Shown here piece after piece: positions 17,003-28,041 of a stretch of DNA of 64,000 nt; the first letter of the stretch is position 1; each line of letters opens with the position of its first letter. The stretch comes from Brucella pseudogrignonensis (lineage in GTDB: Bacteria; Pseudomonadota; Alphaproteobacteria; Rhizobiales; Rhizobiaceae): assembly GCF_032190615.1 (NCBI RefSeq), contig NZ_JAVLAT010000001.1, positions 558,001-622,000 of the forward strand, given 5' to 3'. A program made the position numbers and the translations under genes. The notes under the pieces are model-generated. The model worked only from the letters and a program-made list of their open reading frames with translations. It did not search any database and was not told where the DNA came from.

Positions 17003-17389
17003 TTAAACCTTGCTGATTGCCTGTCCAATCACATAGCCAAGCGCTGTGGCAGCCAGACAGGCAAAGAGTGAAACACCAACGTTTATAAGCGCACGACCGG
17101 GCATTCCCAGTCGCAGCAGTTCAAAAGTCTGTACACTGAATGATGAAAAGGTAGTGAAGCCGCCGCAAATGCCGACCATAAAGGCAATGCGCCAGATTTC
17201 GGGGACCTCTATCCGGCTTGATGCCATGGTCATCGCCCCAAATAAGGCAATGGCAAATGAACCGATAATGTTGACGACGATCGTGCCCCACGGCAAATCA
17301 CGGCTGACCGGTGCGAACCATATGACAAACCAATAGCGTAAAACACTGCCAATTGCTCCACCGATGGCGACGGCAATCGTTCCTTGCAT
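17003..17389 (-). CDS. crcB: Fluoride channel Fluc/CrcB
   Basis: The product has about 128 residues and four membrane helices. It carries all family marks: [28 protein letters not shown] with the conserved Asn, and [20 protein letters not shown] with the central G-x-T-T-F-S-S-F. Fluc proteins form dual-topology dimers and let fluoride leave the cell. An AGGA nine bases upstream favours ATG 17389 over the ATG at 17398. I looked for a fluoride riboswitch in the 75 bases upstream and saw none. It converges on the histidine kinase gene. Confidence 0.95.
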   Translation of the reverse strand: MQGTIAVAIGGAIGSVLRYWFVIWFAPVSRDLPWGTIVVNIIGSFAIALFGAMTMASSRIEVPEIWRIAFMVGICGGFTTFSSFSVQTFELLRLGMPGRALINVGVSLFACLAATALGYVIGQAISKV

Positions 17390-17464
17390 CTGTTCCATTC
17401 CTATCCATTGCTTGCGCGATCAATGGCACAGAACATGCGGCCTGCACAAATCACAGATAGAAGA

Positions 17465-17812
17465 TCAGAAAAGCTTGACGCCGTCTTGAACTTTTTTATC
17501 GATTGCCGCGAGCACCACATCGCCATTTTCGTCTGGAAAACCGAGTGTCAGCACTTCTGACATGAAAGGGCCGATCTGGCGGGGAGGAAAATTGACCACA
17601 GCCATAATTTGCCGACCGATCAAATCTTCCGGCTGATAGTGCTTGGTAATTTGTGCAGACGACTTCTTGATACCGATTTTGTCGCCAAAATTGATCTTCA
17701 GCTTGAAAGCTGGCTTGCGTGCCTCCGGGAATGGCACAGCCTCAACGATGGTTCCGGTGCGGATGTCGACCTTCTCGAAATCAGTCCAGGTAATCGTTTC
17801 AGTTGCACTCAT
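17465..17812 (-). CDS. csaA: CsaA-type tRNA-binding protein
   Basis: The 115-residue protein is one tRNA-binding OB-fold domain: DFEKVDIRTGTIVEAVPFPEARKP at the start, then KIGIKKSSAQITKHY, and NFPPRQIGPFMSEVLTLGF. CsaA was named as an export-related chaperone in Bacillus, but the fold binds tRNA. A short in-frame extension to 17827 is possible, but the family start is MSATET. It follows the YbjN gene on the same strand, separated by a terminator. Confidence 0.92.
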   Translation of the reverse strand: MSATETITWTDFEKVDIRTGTIVEAVPFPEARKPAFKLKINFGDKIGIKKSSAQITKHYQPEDLIGRQIMAVVNFPPRQIGPFMSEVLTLGFPDENGDVVLAAIDKKVQDGVKLF

Positions 17813-17835
17813 ATCCAATCTCCCCACTCAGAAAA

Positions 17836-17857
17836 ATCCCGGCATTTGAGCCGGGAT
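17836..17857 (-). terminator. Terminator after the YbjN-domain gene
   Basis: The perfect stem ATCCCGGC/GCCGGGAT with a six-base loop is followed by a T run on the minus strand, 10 bases past the YbjN gene stop. Confidence 0.85.
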
Positions 17858-17866
17858 CAAAACTCA

Positions 17867-18367
17867 TCATGCGCGTCCGACGGTTTCGAACAGAACGCTT
17901 TCCAGCGATTCACGCGCGCTTACACCCGACCAGACGACAAACTGAAACGCCTGAAAATAGGTTTCGCATGCTTCCAGAGCCGCAGAAAGCAACACTTCAA
18001 CCTGACGGCTTGTCGGCTCTGCACCGCCCGCCAGCAGAAGCGACTGACGATACATTATCGCGCCTTCCTGCTGCCAGAGATCGAAATGGCCCATCAAAAG
18101 CTTTTCATTGATGAGCGACAGCAACCGCATCACTTCATTGACGCGAGGTTCTGCAACCTTGATGTCAAAGGCACAGGCCAGATGCAGTGCTTCAAAATCC
18201 TCCATCCAGGAGAACGAGATGTGGTAGTCAGTCCAGTTACCCGCTACCGAAATTGCAATTTCGTCGTCGCCAGTCCGCTCGAACGTCCAGTCGTTTGAAT
18301 TCGCAACATGCTCAATCACATCCACCGGATGTGCTTCGCGTGCAAATTCAAGCTCAAGAAGGCTCAT
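17867..18367 (-). CDS. YbjN domain-containing protein
   Basis: This 166-residue soluble protein has the YbjN pattern: HPVDVIEHVANSNDWTFERTGDDEIAISVAGNW, then ISFSWMEDFEALHLACAFD, and INEKLLMGHFDLW. The fold resembles type III secretion chaperones (CesT/SycE), and its molecular role is unknown. ATG 18367 follows AGGAAACGGAC. A longer open frame to 18523 is rejected because it adds a region without family similarity. Confidence 0.85.
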   Translation of the reverse strand: MSLLELEFAREAHPVDVIEHVANSNDWTFERTGDDEIAISVAGNWTDYHISFSWMEDFEALHLACAFDIKVAEPRVNEVMRLLSLINEKLLMGHFDLWQQEGAIMYRQSLLLAGGAEPTSRQVEVLLSAALEACETYFQAFQFVVWSGVSARESLESVLFETVGRA

Positions 18368-18793
18368 GTCCGTTTCCTGTTCTGCGAAGCGTTCGTAAAA
18401 ACGCTTCCAAATTCCTGACGCGCAAGTAATTGCTCGCCCGCACCCCGACCCACACAAGATTAAGCGCAGAAAAAAGGCACGAATTGATCGGTCGAGGAAT
18501 CGACATGCCTGAACAACATGCAACGCCTCAATGGTACACGCACATACGCAACTGATACTGGAAAGCAGCCTGAAGACGCGAAAACTAAAACTACAGCCCC
18601 TCGCCGCTGCCTACATGACCACATTACGAATCATGTAGTGTTTTCAGTCTATTGATGCTGAATCTGAACGCTAGCCCCTTTTGTCGAAAGAGGCATTAAA
18701 GCATGTGGAAATATGAGAAGTACGGGTCAGAACCCCTGCCTTAAGCGACTCTAAGACAAGGGTTTTTGGCACTTATGGCCTGTTAATAAAAAA
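18368..18793. other. Intergenic region with a possible plus-strand terminator
   Basis: This is 426 bp without a recognisable gene. Near its right end (18735-18768, plus strand) is a hairpin with outer arms AACCC and GGGTT, inner arms CTTA and TAAG, and a run of T. No plus-strand gene precedes it, so it might end a small RNA, but I could not find a clear promoter. Confidence 0.3.
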
Positions 18794-19114
18794 TTATGAA
18801 TTATCTTTGGATTTCGCTGCTGCGGCAGAGGTTTTTGCCGTTTTCGCAGTCGAATCAACTTCAAATTTAGCAAGACGCGCTTCAAGTGCTTCGATTTTGA
18901 CAAGCAAAGCGGCGTTTTCGGCGCGTGCTTTGATCGCCATTTCACGCACTGCTTCGAAGTCTTCGCGCTGCACAACATCAAGCGTGTTCAGCACGCGTTC
19001 GCTCTGCGAGCGCAAAGCAGTCTCGACTTCGCGGCGCACACCTTGCGCAGCGCCTGCCGCATCCGTCACAAGCTTTGCGAGTTCATCGAGAACCCGGTTC
19101 GATCCGCTGGTCAT
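18794..19114 (-). CDS. ubiK: UbiK-family ubiquinone biosynthesis accessory factor
   Basis: The 106-residue protein has the BMFP/YqiC layout: an N-terminal amphipathic helix (RVLDELAKLVTDAAGAAQGVRREVE) and the conserved QREDFEAVREMAIKARAEN. A coiled coil (ALLVKIEALEARL) and a disordered Ala/Lys tail follow. UbiK helps the aerobic coenzyme Q complex at the membrane. It is divergent from lgt, with 154 bp between the two starts. Confidence 0.88.
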   Translation of the reverse strand: MTSGSNRVLDELAKLVTDAAGAAQGVRREVETALRSQSERVLNTLDVVQREDFEAVREMAIKARAENAALLVKIEALEARLAKFEVDSTAKTAKTSAAAAKSKDNS

Positions 19115-19268
19115 AGCTTTATTCCCTATTTCGATACGGTCTTGTTGAAAACCTCAATTTGAAATAGGGCCGTCTCGGTTCTGATGCAAGTGAAGCTATA
19201 TAATCGTGATGACTTGACCACTCAGATATCGTCGCGCATGGTCCGCCGGAAAATGGAGTTATTGAATT

Positions 19269-20111
19269 ATGGAGACTTTGCAGTCTGCCTCTGGCCTCGC
19301 CTTTCCGAATATCGATCCGATAATCTTTTCGATCGGCCCGTTTGCCGTGCACTGGTATGGGCTGGGCTATGTCGTCGGCATCATGTTCGCATGGTGGTAT
19401 GGCAAAAAGCTGCTTCGTAACCATCGCCTGTGGGCCAACAACCAGCCGCCTATGCAGCCGATAGCGCTCGACGACTTTGTCATTTGGGCAGCGCTCGGCG
19501 TGGTGATCGGCGGACGCCTTGGCTATGTGCTTTTCTACAACCCCGCTTACTACTTCTCCAATCCACTCGCCATTCCGGCCGTTTGGGATGGCGGCATGTC
19601 GTTCCACGGCGGCATCTTAGGCACCACGATTGCAATGGTCTGGTTTGCACGCTCACGCGGCATCAAAGTCTGGAGCATGTTCGATACGGTCGCCGCTGGC
19701 GTGCCTGTTGGCCTCGGTGTCGTGCGCGTGGCGAACTTCATCAACGACGAGCTCTGGGGCCGCGTCAGCGATGTGGCGTGGGCAGTGCGCTTCCCGAATG
19801 GTGGCGGTCTGCCACGTCATCCAAGCCAGCTCTATGAAGCATTCCTTGAAGGCTTCGTTCTGTTCTTCGTTCTGTTCCTGCTCGTATGGGTCGGCAAAAA
19901 GCTGAAAGCGCCGGGCTTTATCGCGGGCACCTTTGTTCTGGGCTATGGCATCAGCCGCATCATTGTCGAGTTCTTTCGCGAACCCGATGCGCAGCTTGGT
20001 TATCTATTCGGCGGCTGGCTCACCATGGGCATGATCCTGTCGCTGCCAATGGTGCTCATTGGTCTTTGGGCAATGTGGCGCGGAAACAGGGCCGCAGCAA
20101 AACATGCCTGA
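19269..20111 (+). CDS. lgt: Prolipoprotein diacylglyceryl transferase
   Basis: This 280-residue inner-membrane enzyme has seven helices and moves diacylglycerol from phosphatidylglycerol to the lipobox Cys of prolipoproteins, the first step of lipoprotein maturation. The signature is [15 protein letters not shown], with [14 protein letters not shown] and [11 protein letters not shown]. The window encodes several of its likely substrates (extensin-like, Kazal, and the lipoproteins at 23.3 and 57.7 kb). It overlaps the next gene by 8 bases, implying translational coupling. Confidence 0.96.
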   Translation: METLQSASGLAFPNIDPIIFSIGPFAVHWYGLGYVVGIMFAWWYGKKLLRNHRLWANNQPPMQPIALDDFVIWAALGVVIGGRLGYVLFYNPAYYFSNPLAIPAVWDGGMSFHGGILGTTIAMVWFARSRGIKVWSMFDTVAAGVPVGLGVVRVANFINDELWGRVSDVAWAVRFPNGGGLPRHPSQLYEAFLEGFVLFFVLFLLVWVGKKLKAPGFIAGTFVLGYGISRIIVEFFREPDAQLGYLFGGWLTMGMILSLPMVLIGLWAMWRGNRAAAKHA

Positions 20112-21225
20112 GGCAACACTGAAAGACCGGTTGAAGCGATTGATCGGCACGACAGGGCCGATCAGCGTGGCCGACTATATGGCCGCTTGCCTTGGCGACC
20201 GGGAACAAGGCTATTACACAACGCGTGAACCCTTCGGGCGCGACGGCGATTTCATCACGGCCCCGGAAGTCAGCCAGATGTTTGGTGAACTCATCGGTAT
20301 CTGGTGCGTCAGTGTCTGGGAGACCCTCAGCCGCCCAACCGATGTTGTCCTCTGCGAAATCGGTCCCGGTCGCGGAACATTGATGAGCGACATGCTGCGC
20401 ACGATTGCAAAGCTTGCGCCACAAATGGCTGCTTCCATCCGTATTGCTATGGTCGAAACCAGCCCGCGCCTGGTCGAAAAACAGAAAGAGAAGCTCGCGC
20501 CTCTCAATGCTTCCATCGAATGGTTCGAACGCTTCGCGGATATTCCAAACGGGCCACTGATCCTCGTTTCCAACGAATTGTTCGACGCAATTCCTTTCAG
20601 GCAATTCGTGAAAACCAATGGCCGCTTTGTCGAACGGCTGATCGCCCTCAACGAACACGACGAATTTCAGTTTGTCAGCGGTGCCGCTGGCATTGATGCA
20701 GCCCTCCTGCCCGAAGGTCATCAAACAGCACCTGAAGGCACCATTTTTGAAGCAGCTCCCGCGCGCACCGCACTGATGCAGGAAATCGCGCAGCGCATTA
20801 CTGCGACGCGTGGTGCGGCCCTATCCATCGATTACGGCCATCTGCAATCGGGCTTCGGCGACACACTGCAAGCCATGCTGAAACATGCCTATGATGACGT
20901 GTTTGCCCATCCAGGAGAAGCAGACCTGACCAGCCACGTCGATTTCGACATGCTGGAAAAAACCGCGCGCAATTGCGGCTGCAAAACCGCAACCATGACG
21001 CAAGGCGATTTTCTGCTCGCTATGGGGCTGATCAACCGCGCAGGTCGTTTGGGCGCAGGACGCGATGCTGCCTTTCAGGATAAAATCCGCAAAGATGTCG
21101 AGCGATTGGCGTCACCCGATCAGATGGGAACCCTGTTCAAAGTGTTGGCCATCAGCGATCCCGCAACAGCAATCTTCCCATTCGCAAGCTCCTCATTAAA
21201 CCAACTGTCAAAAAGCTGCGATTGA
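20104..21225 (+). CDS. MidA-type SAM-dependent methyltransferase (DUF185)
   Basis: The 373-residue protein begins PLTERLKRLI-like ([32 protein letters not shown]). It has the SAM-binding motif [19 protein letters not shown], followed by [15 protein letters not shown] and [13 protein letters not shown]. It belongs to the NDUFAF7/MidA family, whose mitochondrial members methylate an Arg of the complex I subunit NDUFS2. A parallel role in bacterial complex I is inferred. The ATG lies within the end of lgt. The pgeF gene follows after 51 bases, so lgt, this gene, pgeF and the M24 gene form one likely operon. Confidence 0.88.
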   Translation: MPEATLKDRLKRLIGTTGPISVADYMAACLGDREQGYYTTREPFGRDGDFITAPEVSQMFGELIGIWCVSVWETLSRPTDVVLCEIGPGRGTLMSDMLRTIAKLAPQMAASIRIAMVETSPRLVEKQKEKLAPLNASIEWFERFADIPNGPLILVSNELFDAIPFRQFVKTNGRFVERLIALNEHDEFQFVSGAAGIDAALLPEGHQTAPEGTIFEAAPARTALMQEIAQRITATRGAALSIDYGHLQSGFGDTLQAMLKHAYDDVFAHPGEADLTSHVDFDMLEKTARNCGCKTATMTQGDFLLAMGLINRAGRLGAGRDAAFQDKIRKDVERLASPDQMGTLFKVLAISDPATAIFPFASSSLNQLSKSCD

Positions 21226-21276
21226 CAAGCCAACCAGCCTCCCCCACCATCCAGCCGTTTTGAAAAGAGAAAACCC

Positions 21277-22074
21277 ATGACCGATAAGCCGCAACCGCTT
21301 CGCTCCCCTTTACTGGATGGCCCTGCCGGAACAAACGGCAAGCGCATTGCGCATGGTTTTTTCACACGCAAGGGCGGCGTCTCAGACGGCATTTATGCGG
21401 GTCTGAATGTCGGCAGCGGCTCCAATGATGTGCCAGAACTGGTTACAGAGAATCGTCGCCGTGTAGCTGAGACACTGGGCGTTGCGCCCGATCACCTGAT
21501 CACAGTTCATCAGGTCCACTCGCCTGATGTGGTTTACGTGACCGAACCATTAAGCACTCCACGCCCCAAGGCCGATGCCATGGTCACAAACATTCCGGGC
21601 ATTGCAATTGGTGCATTGTCAGCAGATTGCGGCCCTGTTCTGTTTGCAGATCATCAAGCAGGCGTTATCGGTTCGGCCCATGCTGGCTGGCGCGGGGCTT
21701 TTACCGGCGTACTCGAAAACACCATTGAAGCGATGATTAAGCTTGGTGCGAAGCGAGAGAACATCATCGCCGTACTTGGACCGACGATCGGTTCTGATAA
21801 TTACGAAGTCGGACCCGAATTCTACGCAGAATTCACCGGCAAAGATGCATCTTTTGCCACGTATTTTCAGCCTTCCGACAAGGAAGACCACAAGCTTTTC
21901 GATCTATGGGCCTTTATCACCGACCGTCTGGCTGCCGCAGGCGTTAAGGCTGATGCGCTGCGTGAGTGCACCTATGCCGATGAAGACCAGTTTTATTCCT
22001 ACCGACGCACGACGCATCGCGGTGAGCCGGATTACGGTCGCCAGATTGCGGCCATCGCCATTATCAAAGATTAG
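21277..22074 (+). CDS. pgeF: Peptidoglycan editing factor PgeF (YfiH family)
   Basis: This 265-residue member of the multicopper oxidase-like DUF152 family carries HGFFTRKGGVSDG at the start, VHSPDV, the metal-site segment ALSADCGPVLFADH and HAGWRGAFTGVLENT near the middle. RTTHRGEPDYGRQIAAI closes it. PgeF removes wrongly inserted amino acids from UDP-MurNAc precursors. The His-Cys-His metal set is visible. It is placed in an envelope-related operon with lgt. Confidence 0.92.
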   Translation: MTDKPQPLRSPLLDGPAGTNGKRIAHGFFTRKGGVSDGIYAGLNVGSGSNDVPELVTENRRRVAETLGVAPDHLITVHQVHSPDVVYVTEPLSTPRPKADAMVTNIPGIAIGALSADCGPVLFADHQAGVIGSAHAGWRGAFTGVLENTIEAMIKLGAKRENIIAVLGPTIGSDNYEVGPEFYAEFTGKDASFATYFQPSDKEDHKLFDLWAFITDRLAAAGVKADALRECTYADEDQFYSYRRTTHRGEPDYGRQIAAIAIIKD

Positions 22075-22083
22075 GAGATCTGT

Positions 22084-23235
22084 ATGGCCCTTCACTTCGA
22101 GCCGGAAGAATTTGCCGCACGTCGCGACCGCCTGATCCTGAAGATGGAGGAAGAAAAGCTGGATGCAGTCCTGCTGTTTGCACAGGAAAGCATGTACTGG
22201 CTCACAGGCTACGACACGTTCGGCTTCTGCTTTTTCCAATGTCTCGTGGTCAAGGCCGATGGGTCTACCGTTTTGATGACGCGCTCTGCCGATCTTCGTC
22301 AAGCACGCCATACATCAAACATCGAGAATATCGTGGTCTGGACGGATCGCGACAATGCCAACCCGGCAATCGATCTGCGCAATATTCTCACTGAGCTTGA
22401 TCTGCTCGGCACACGCATCGGTATCGAATATCAAACGCATGGCCTGACGGGAGCCAATGCCCGCAAGCTCGACGAACAGTTGCAGAGCTTCGCCAAGCTT
22501 TATGACGCCTCTGGCATGGTGGACCGGTTGCGCCTCTTAAAAAGTCCGGCTGAAATCGCCCTCATCAAACGTGCAGCAGAACTGAGCGATGACGCACTGG
22601 ATGCCGCCCTTAAGCTCACAAAAGGTGGCGCCAGCGAAGCTGACATTCTCGCAGCAATGATGAGCGCCAACTTTGCAGGCGATGGCGATTATCCTGCCAA
22701 TGAATATATTATCGGTTCCGGTGCTGATGCGCTTTTGTGCCGTTATAAATCCGGTCGTCGCACACTTTCCGTCAATGATCAGCTGACGCTCGAATGGTCC
22801 GGCGTTTTCCGCCACTACCATGCGCCCATGATGCGCACAGTCATTATTGGCGAGCCGAAACCAGAACACCATCAACTTTACAATGCAGCACGCGAAGCGC
22901 TGGAAGCTGTCGAACAGGCCATGACACCAGCTTCTACATTTGGCGATGTGTTTGACGCGCATTCCCGCATTATGGAAGCGCACGGCCTCACCCGCCATCG
23001 CCTGAACGCCTGTGGCTATTCCGTCGGTGCGCGCTTCACCCCATCCTGGATGGATCCGCAAATGTTCTATTCCGGCAATCCCGAGAGTATTCAACCGGAT
23101 ATGACGCTGTTTGCCCATATGATCATCATGGATTCAGACACAGAAACCGCCATGACGCTGGGCCAGACATATCTCACAACAAACGGCGCAGCAGTGGCTC
23201 TGTCGCGTCATTCTCTAGAGATGATTGTCAAGTGA
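22084..23235 (+). CDS. M24-family (creatinase/DoeA-like) hydrolase
   Basis: The 383-residue protein has an N-terminal creatinase-like domain (ending near residue 145) and a C-terminal pita-bread domain. The metal ligands of true aminopeptidases P appear lost: LTLEWSGVFRHYHAPMMRT stands where two Asp are expected, and ACGYSVGARFTPSW where the His motif is usual. This pattern resembles creatinase and ectoine hydrolase (DoeA), which work without metals, so an amidohydrolase role on a small molecule is more likely than Xaa-Pro cleavage. It follows pgeF by nine bases. Confidence 0.82.
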   Translation: MALHFEPEEFAARRDRLILKMEEEKLDAVLLFAQESMYWLTGYDTFGFCFFQCLVVKADGSTVLMTRSADLRQARHTSNIENIVVWTDRDNANPAIDLRNILTELDLLGTRIGIEYQTHGLTGANARKLDEQLQSFAKLYDASGMVDRLRLLKSPAEIALIKRAAELSDDALDAALKLTKGGASEADILAAMMSANFAGDGDYPANEYIIGSGADALLCRYKSGRRTLSVNDQLTLEWSGVFRHYHAPMMRTVIIGEPKPEHHQLYNAAREALEAVEQAMTPASTFGDVFDAHSRIMEAHGLTRHRLNACGYSVGARFTPSWMDPQMFYSGNPESIQPDMTLFAHMIIMDSDTETAMTLGQTYLTTNGAAVALSRHSLEMIVK

Positions 23236-23305
23236 GCCGAGATGAGCCATAAACTTCATTCACAGTGCAGGAGTGGTTTGCGCTTTCTGGAGCATGAAGC
23301 TGAAC

Positions 23306-23875
23306 ATGAACAAGGCTCATATTTCAATATTACTGTTACTGACAGGACTTCTAACTGCGTGCAACAGCACGGAATCCGCATTGAATGTGCAGGGCTCCAA
23401 TCAGCAAACCGCACAAACCACACCGACAACAACTGAAAAGCCAGCGGCGGCGACGCCAGCACAAACAACTACACCGTCCACCCCTCCAGCACGCACAGCG
23501 TCTTTGAAGCCGGGCAAGCTTTACATTGCGCCCATCATCGGCGCGCCGGTGAATGTGGTGACACCCCTCACCCATCGCATCAATGACGATGCGCGCGCCA
23601 AAGGTGTTGAGCTTGCTGGCAATGGTGGAACCGATGCCGCCTATGTCATGAAGGGTTATTTCTCGGTTCTTTCCGAAGACAACCAGACCACAATTCTCTA
23701 TGTCTGGGACGTTATGGATGCCTCTGGCAATCGTCTTCATCGCATTCAGGGGCAGGAAAAAGTACCGGGGGCTGCGGCAGACTCATGGAGCGTTGTTCCT
23801 CCTTCTGCCATGCAATCTATTGCCGATAAGACCATGCAGGAATATTCGAGCTGGCTTGCGGCAAATCGCGCATGA
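23306..23875 (+). CDS. Lipoprotein of unknown function
   Basis: The 189-residue protein has a clear lipobox (LLLLTGLLTAC), a Thr/Pro/Ala-rich linker of about 50 residues, then a compact domain beginning LKPGKLYIAPIIGAPVNVVTPLTHRINDDA. The domain contains YVMKGYFSVLSEDNQTTILYVWDVMDASGN, which recalls beta-sandwich lipoproteins of Rhizobiales. I do not know the function. An ATG at 23294 is also possible, but the GGAG lies too close to it. A 70-bp gap separates it from the M24 gene. Confidence 0.7.
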   Translation: MNKAHISILLLLTGLLTACNSTESALNVQGSNQQTAQTTPTTTEKPAAATPAQTTTPSTPPARTASLKPGKLYIAPIIGAPVNVVTPLTHRINDDARAKGVELAGNGGTDAAYVMKGYFSVLSEDNQTTILYVWDVMDASGNRLHRIQGQEKVPGAAADSWSVVPPSAMQSIADKTMQEYSSWLAANRA

Positions 23876-24204
23876 AAAATCAGTTATGCGGCAAAAGACT
23901 GAAATCTTTTGCTGAATCATGGGTGCAGCCCTGTGGGAAAGCACTGTGACGGGCCTTTTTACTGCAATTGTGACCTCACAGGACTTGCAATGACAGTGAC
24001 TCTTTGCAATAGGCCGCTCATTCGAGAAAACCTTGAAAACTGCGGCACTTGACACCCTGTGAAAAAGTACGCGGTTTTAAAGCTTTTAAAGAATGATCAA
24101 GCGAAGTCGAATTTGTCTTGGCATCACTTGAATTCAGAAATTACGTCCGTTTCACGGACTTTTTGCAACAGAACGTAACTGCTCCGGCTTCAGAGGCAAA
24201 AAGA
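23876..24204 (+). promoter_or_regulatory. Leader and promoter region of prs
   Basis: There is no gene in these 329 bp. A stem GCAAAAGA/TCTTTTGC (23891-23912, six-base loop) follows the lipoprotein stop and may act as a weak terminator. A TTGACA at 24049-24054 is a good -35 candidate for prs, but the matching -10 is unclear. Confidence 0.4.
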
Positions 24205-25119
<915 letters not shown>

Positions 25120-25137
<18 letters not shown>

Positions 25138-26421
25138 TCTAATTAGAATGCCGAGACATGCCGCAAGCAGTAGCACCAGCGGCATGTTGAGCTTCAAAAC
25201 GATAAGCAATAATGCCGCCGCGCCTGCAATCAGGACGGCGGCATTGTCTATTGTGCTGACATCTGGCAGCGGCAGGCTGAAAATCCCGATCTGGTGATCA
25301 ACCACATTGCCAAACAACACATGCAGCGAGAACCAGAGCGCCAGATTGGTAATCACGCCGACCACTGCAGCCGTGATCCCACCAAGCATGGCGGAGAGCC
25401 AGCGCAATTGGCGCAAGCGCTCCACAAACGGCGCACCAGAGAGTATCCAGAGAAAGCACGGGACAAAGGTAAACCACAGCGCGATCAGCCCTCCGAACAA
25501 GCCTCCCACCAACGGCGGCAGTCCCGACAGATTGGCAGCGCCCACAAAGCCAACAAACACCAACACGAGGATCAGCGGCCCCGGTGTGGTTTCAGCCAGT
25601 CCCAGTCCGGTCAGCATCTCGCCGGGTTGCATCCATCCAAAATGATCCACCGCTTGCTGTGCGGTATAGGAAAGCGCTGCATAGGCACCACCGAATGTTA
25701 CTGCTGCAAGCTTTGAGAAAAATGCGGCCTCCGCTGTGAACACATGCTGCCCGCCAAACACCAGATAAAGCGCGATAAGTGGCACAAGCCACAATCCACC
25801 CCATATCAGAGTTTGCAGCAGAAATTCACGAAATGCATTCAGCTCAGCGTGCATCACGCTGCTTCCCACGCCTCCACCTCGCAGCCAATGACGCGCGCCG
25901 CCCGCAAGTGCCGCCAGCACCACGACAATAGGAAAAGGCAATTTCAGAAAAGCAATAGCAACGAAAGCGGCAATCGTCACCGCATAGGAAAAACCGGAAA
26001 CCAGTGTGCGCTTGCCCATCCGGTAAAGTGCTTCAAATACAATCGCCAGCACAGCAGCTTTGAGGCCGAACAAAAGTCCCGCAACAATATCAACATGGCC
26101 AAAGGCAACATAAAGCGCTGACAAGGCCAGCATAACCACAGCACCGGGCAGCACGAACAAAAGCCCAGCCAGCAATCCGCCGCGCCAGCCTTTGACAGCC
26201 CAGCCTGCATAGGTCGCAAGCTGCATGGCCTCCGGCCCCGGCAATAACATGCAGAAATTCAGCGCATGAATCAGTCGCTCCTGATCCACCCAGCGCTTCT
26301 CATCGACCAACACACGTTGCAGCATAGCAATCTGCGCAGCAGGCCCGCCGAACGACAACAGCCCGATTTTACCAAAGGTGGTAAATAACTCTCTGAAATC
26401 AGGCTGTAGCTCTGTTGTCAT
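25120..26421 (-). CDS. chrA: Chromate transporter ChrA, two-domain form
   Basis: This 433-residue membrane protein has two CHR domains. The first starts with [22 protein letters not shown] and the motif [15 protein letters not shown]. The second has [19 protein letters not shown] and [21 protein letters not shown]. This is the long form that exports chromate in Pseudomonas and Cupriavidus. Substrate here is inferred from family only, since many ChrA homologues are untested. It overlaps prs tail to tail by 18 bp. Confidence 0.92.
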
Positions 26422-26496
26422 TGTTGCTCTCTGTATGGTCCTCCCAGCAGTTGCTGAGGATCATTACAGCTTCATGACAGTTTGCACAGAACCGCT

Positions 26497-28041
26497 TTAT
26501 TCCGCAGCCGTCGCTTCATCGACCTGATCATCCGGCGCATTGGGATCGCCCGGTGCCGTCTCGCATTGGAGATCAGGAAAATTGACAATACGCAAGCCTT
26601 TGAAATCGTTGCGTACAACCAGCAATCCACGCTCTTCGAAATAGGTCAGCAATCGACGCGCACGGCTTAGCGAATGTGTCCCATAAGCGCGCGCCAGTGC
26701 TGCATCCGACGGGCAGACCGCGCCTGTCACCGCTGCCTGTGCGACAATCAGAAACACACCCTGAACATCATCAGTGAGGCTTTCAGACAGCGCCAGTGCC
26801 TTCTGCCATGTCTCACCGGTTGCCACATCGCTCTCGATACTGGCTTGCGCAACAGCAAGACGACGACGGAACGCAGGCAGAGCCAGTGGCTCACCCGGAA
26901 CGCGGTGAATCCGGCAACGCACAAGAAAATCCTGATAAAGCACCGCAACTGAACGGAACGATGCTTCGGGATCGTCCACAATCTCACGCATCACCTTCTC
27001 AAGCAGGCTGTCGCGCTCGGCTTCCACAATGCCCGGGAACAAAGGCGCTTCAACAGGCTCTGCTTCCGGCTTTGGCTTTGCCACCTGTGCCAGAATTTCT
27101 GCCGTCGATGGTGCCGGAGGCGGTGGTGGTGTGCGACGCACAACCGTACGGATTTCTTCAGGTGCGGGCGTGAAGATCAGGTCTCGCGCATCTTCCGGCG
27201 CATCTGGCAATGGCATGAGCTTTGGCGACGACGAACGCGCCGAGGTTTCAACCTTACCGATCTTGATCGGCAACGGGCGGCGCGACAAAGCAGGTCCAAG
27301 TGCAATGAAATGACCACGTTGCAGATCACGAAACTGCTCCGCCTGCTTGCGTTCCATCCCCAGAAGATCAGACGCGCGCGCCATATCAATATCAAGGAAA
27401 GTACGGCCCATCAGGAAGTTGGATGCCTCAGCAGCCACATTCTTGGCAAGCTTTGCGAGGCGCTGTGTAGCGATCACACCGGCAAGGCCTCGCTTACGAC
27501 CACGACACATGAGGTTCGTCATAGCACCGAGCGAGAGTTTGCGCGCCTCGTCCGACACTTCACCAGCGGCGGCGGGCGCAAAAAGCTGCGCCTCATCAAC
27601 CACCACCAGCATCGGATACCAGTAATCGCGTTCGGCATCGAACAGGCCACCCAGGAAGGCTGCGGCGGCACGCATCTGCTGCTCGACGTCCAAACCTTCA
27701 AGATTGAGAACGACCGAAACACGATGCTGGCGAATGCGGCTTGCAATGCGGGTGAGTTCAGCTTCGGAGCGCGCAGCGTCAACCACCACATGACCGTGAA
27801 GGTCAGCCAATGTTACGAAATCGCCTTCAGGATCGATGATGCATTGCTGCACCCATTGCGCGCTCTGCTCAAGCAAACGGCGAAGCAGATGCGACTTGCC
27901 GGACCCTGAATTGCCCTGCACCAGAAGGCGGGTTGCGAGAAGCTCTTCAAGATCAAGCATGGCCTGTTTGCCACCACCAAGCGCCGCTGCCGAGGCAGAA
28001 CCGCTTCCAGCAACAGAACCCATGTCGATACCGACCTGCAT
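26497..28041 (-). CDS. HerA-like P-loop ATPase
   Basis: The 514-residue protein has Walker A LVQGNSGSGKSHLLRRLLEQ near residue 45, IDPEGDFVTLADLHGH, Walker B YPMLVVVDEAQLFAP and the motif VIATQRLAKLAKNVAAEASNFLMGRTFL. This layout belongs to the HerA/FtsK superfamily (DUF87-like). The C-terminal part after a Pro-rich linker (about 320-345) is helical and ends in an acidic tail. HerA proteins pump DNA with NurA nuclease, but no nuclease gene is next to it, so its role is unclear. ATG 28041 follows AAGGAAACGAG. An upstream in-frame start at 28182 is rejected. Confidence 0.82.
   Translation of the reverse strand: MQVGIDMGSVAGSGSASAAALGGGKQAMLDLEELLATRLLVQGNSGSGKSHLLRRLLEQSAQWVQQCIIDPEGDFVTLADLHGHVVVDAARSEAELTRIASRIRQHRVSVVLNLEGLDVEQQMRAAAAFLGGLFDAERDYWYPMLVVVDEAQLFAPAAAGEVSDEARKLSLGAMTNLMCRGRKRGLAGVIATQRLAKLAKNVAAEASNFLMGRTFLDIDMARASDLLGMERKQAEQFRDLQRGHFIALGPALSRRPLPIKIGKVETSARSSSPKLMPLPDAPEDARDLIFTPAPEEIRTVVRRTPPPPPAPSTAEILAQVAKPKPEAEPVEAPLFPGIVEAERDSLLEKVMREIVDDPEASFRSVAVLYQDFLVRCRIHRVPGEPLALPAFRRRLAVAQASIESDVATGETWQKALALSESLTDDVQGVFLIVAQAAVTGAVCPSDAALARAYGTHSLSRARRLLTYFEERGLLVVRNDFKGLRIVNFPDLQCETAPGDPNAPDDQVDEATAAE

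Noticed and set aside
17390..17464. Fluoride riboswitch upstream of crcB
   Set aside because: The short upstream region lacks the conserved crcB motif pairing, and a riboswitch would scarcely fit in the gap.
17609..18298. 229-codon plus-strand frame over csaA and the YbjN gene
   Set aside because: It spans two opposite-strand genes and their terminator, so it cannot be a real gene.
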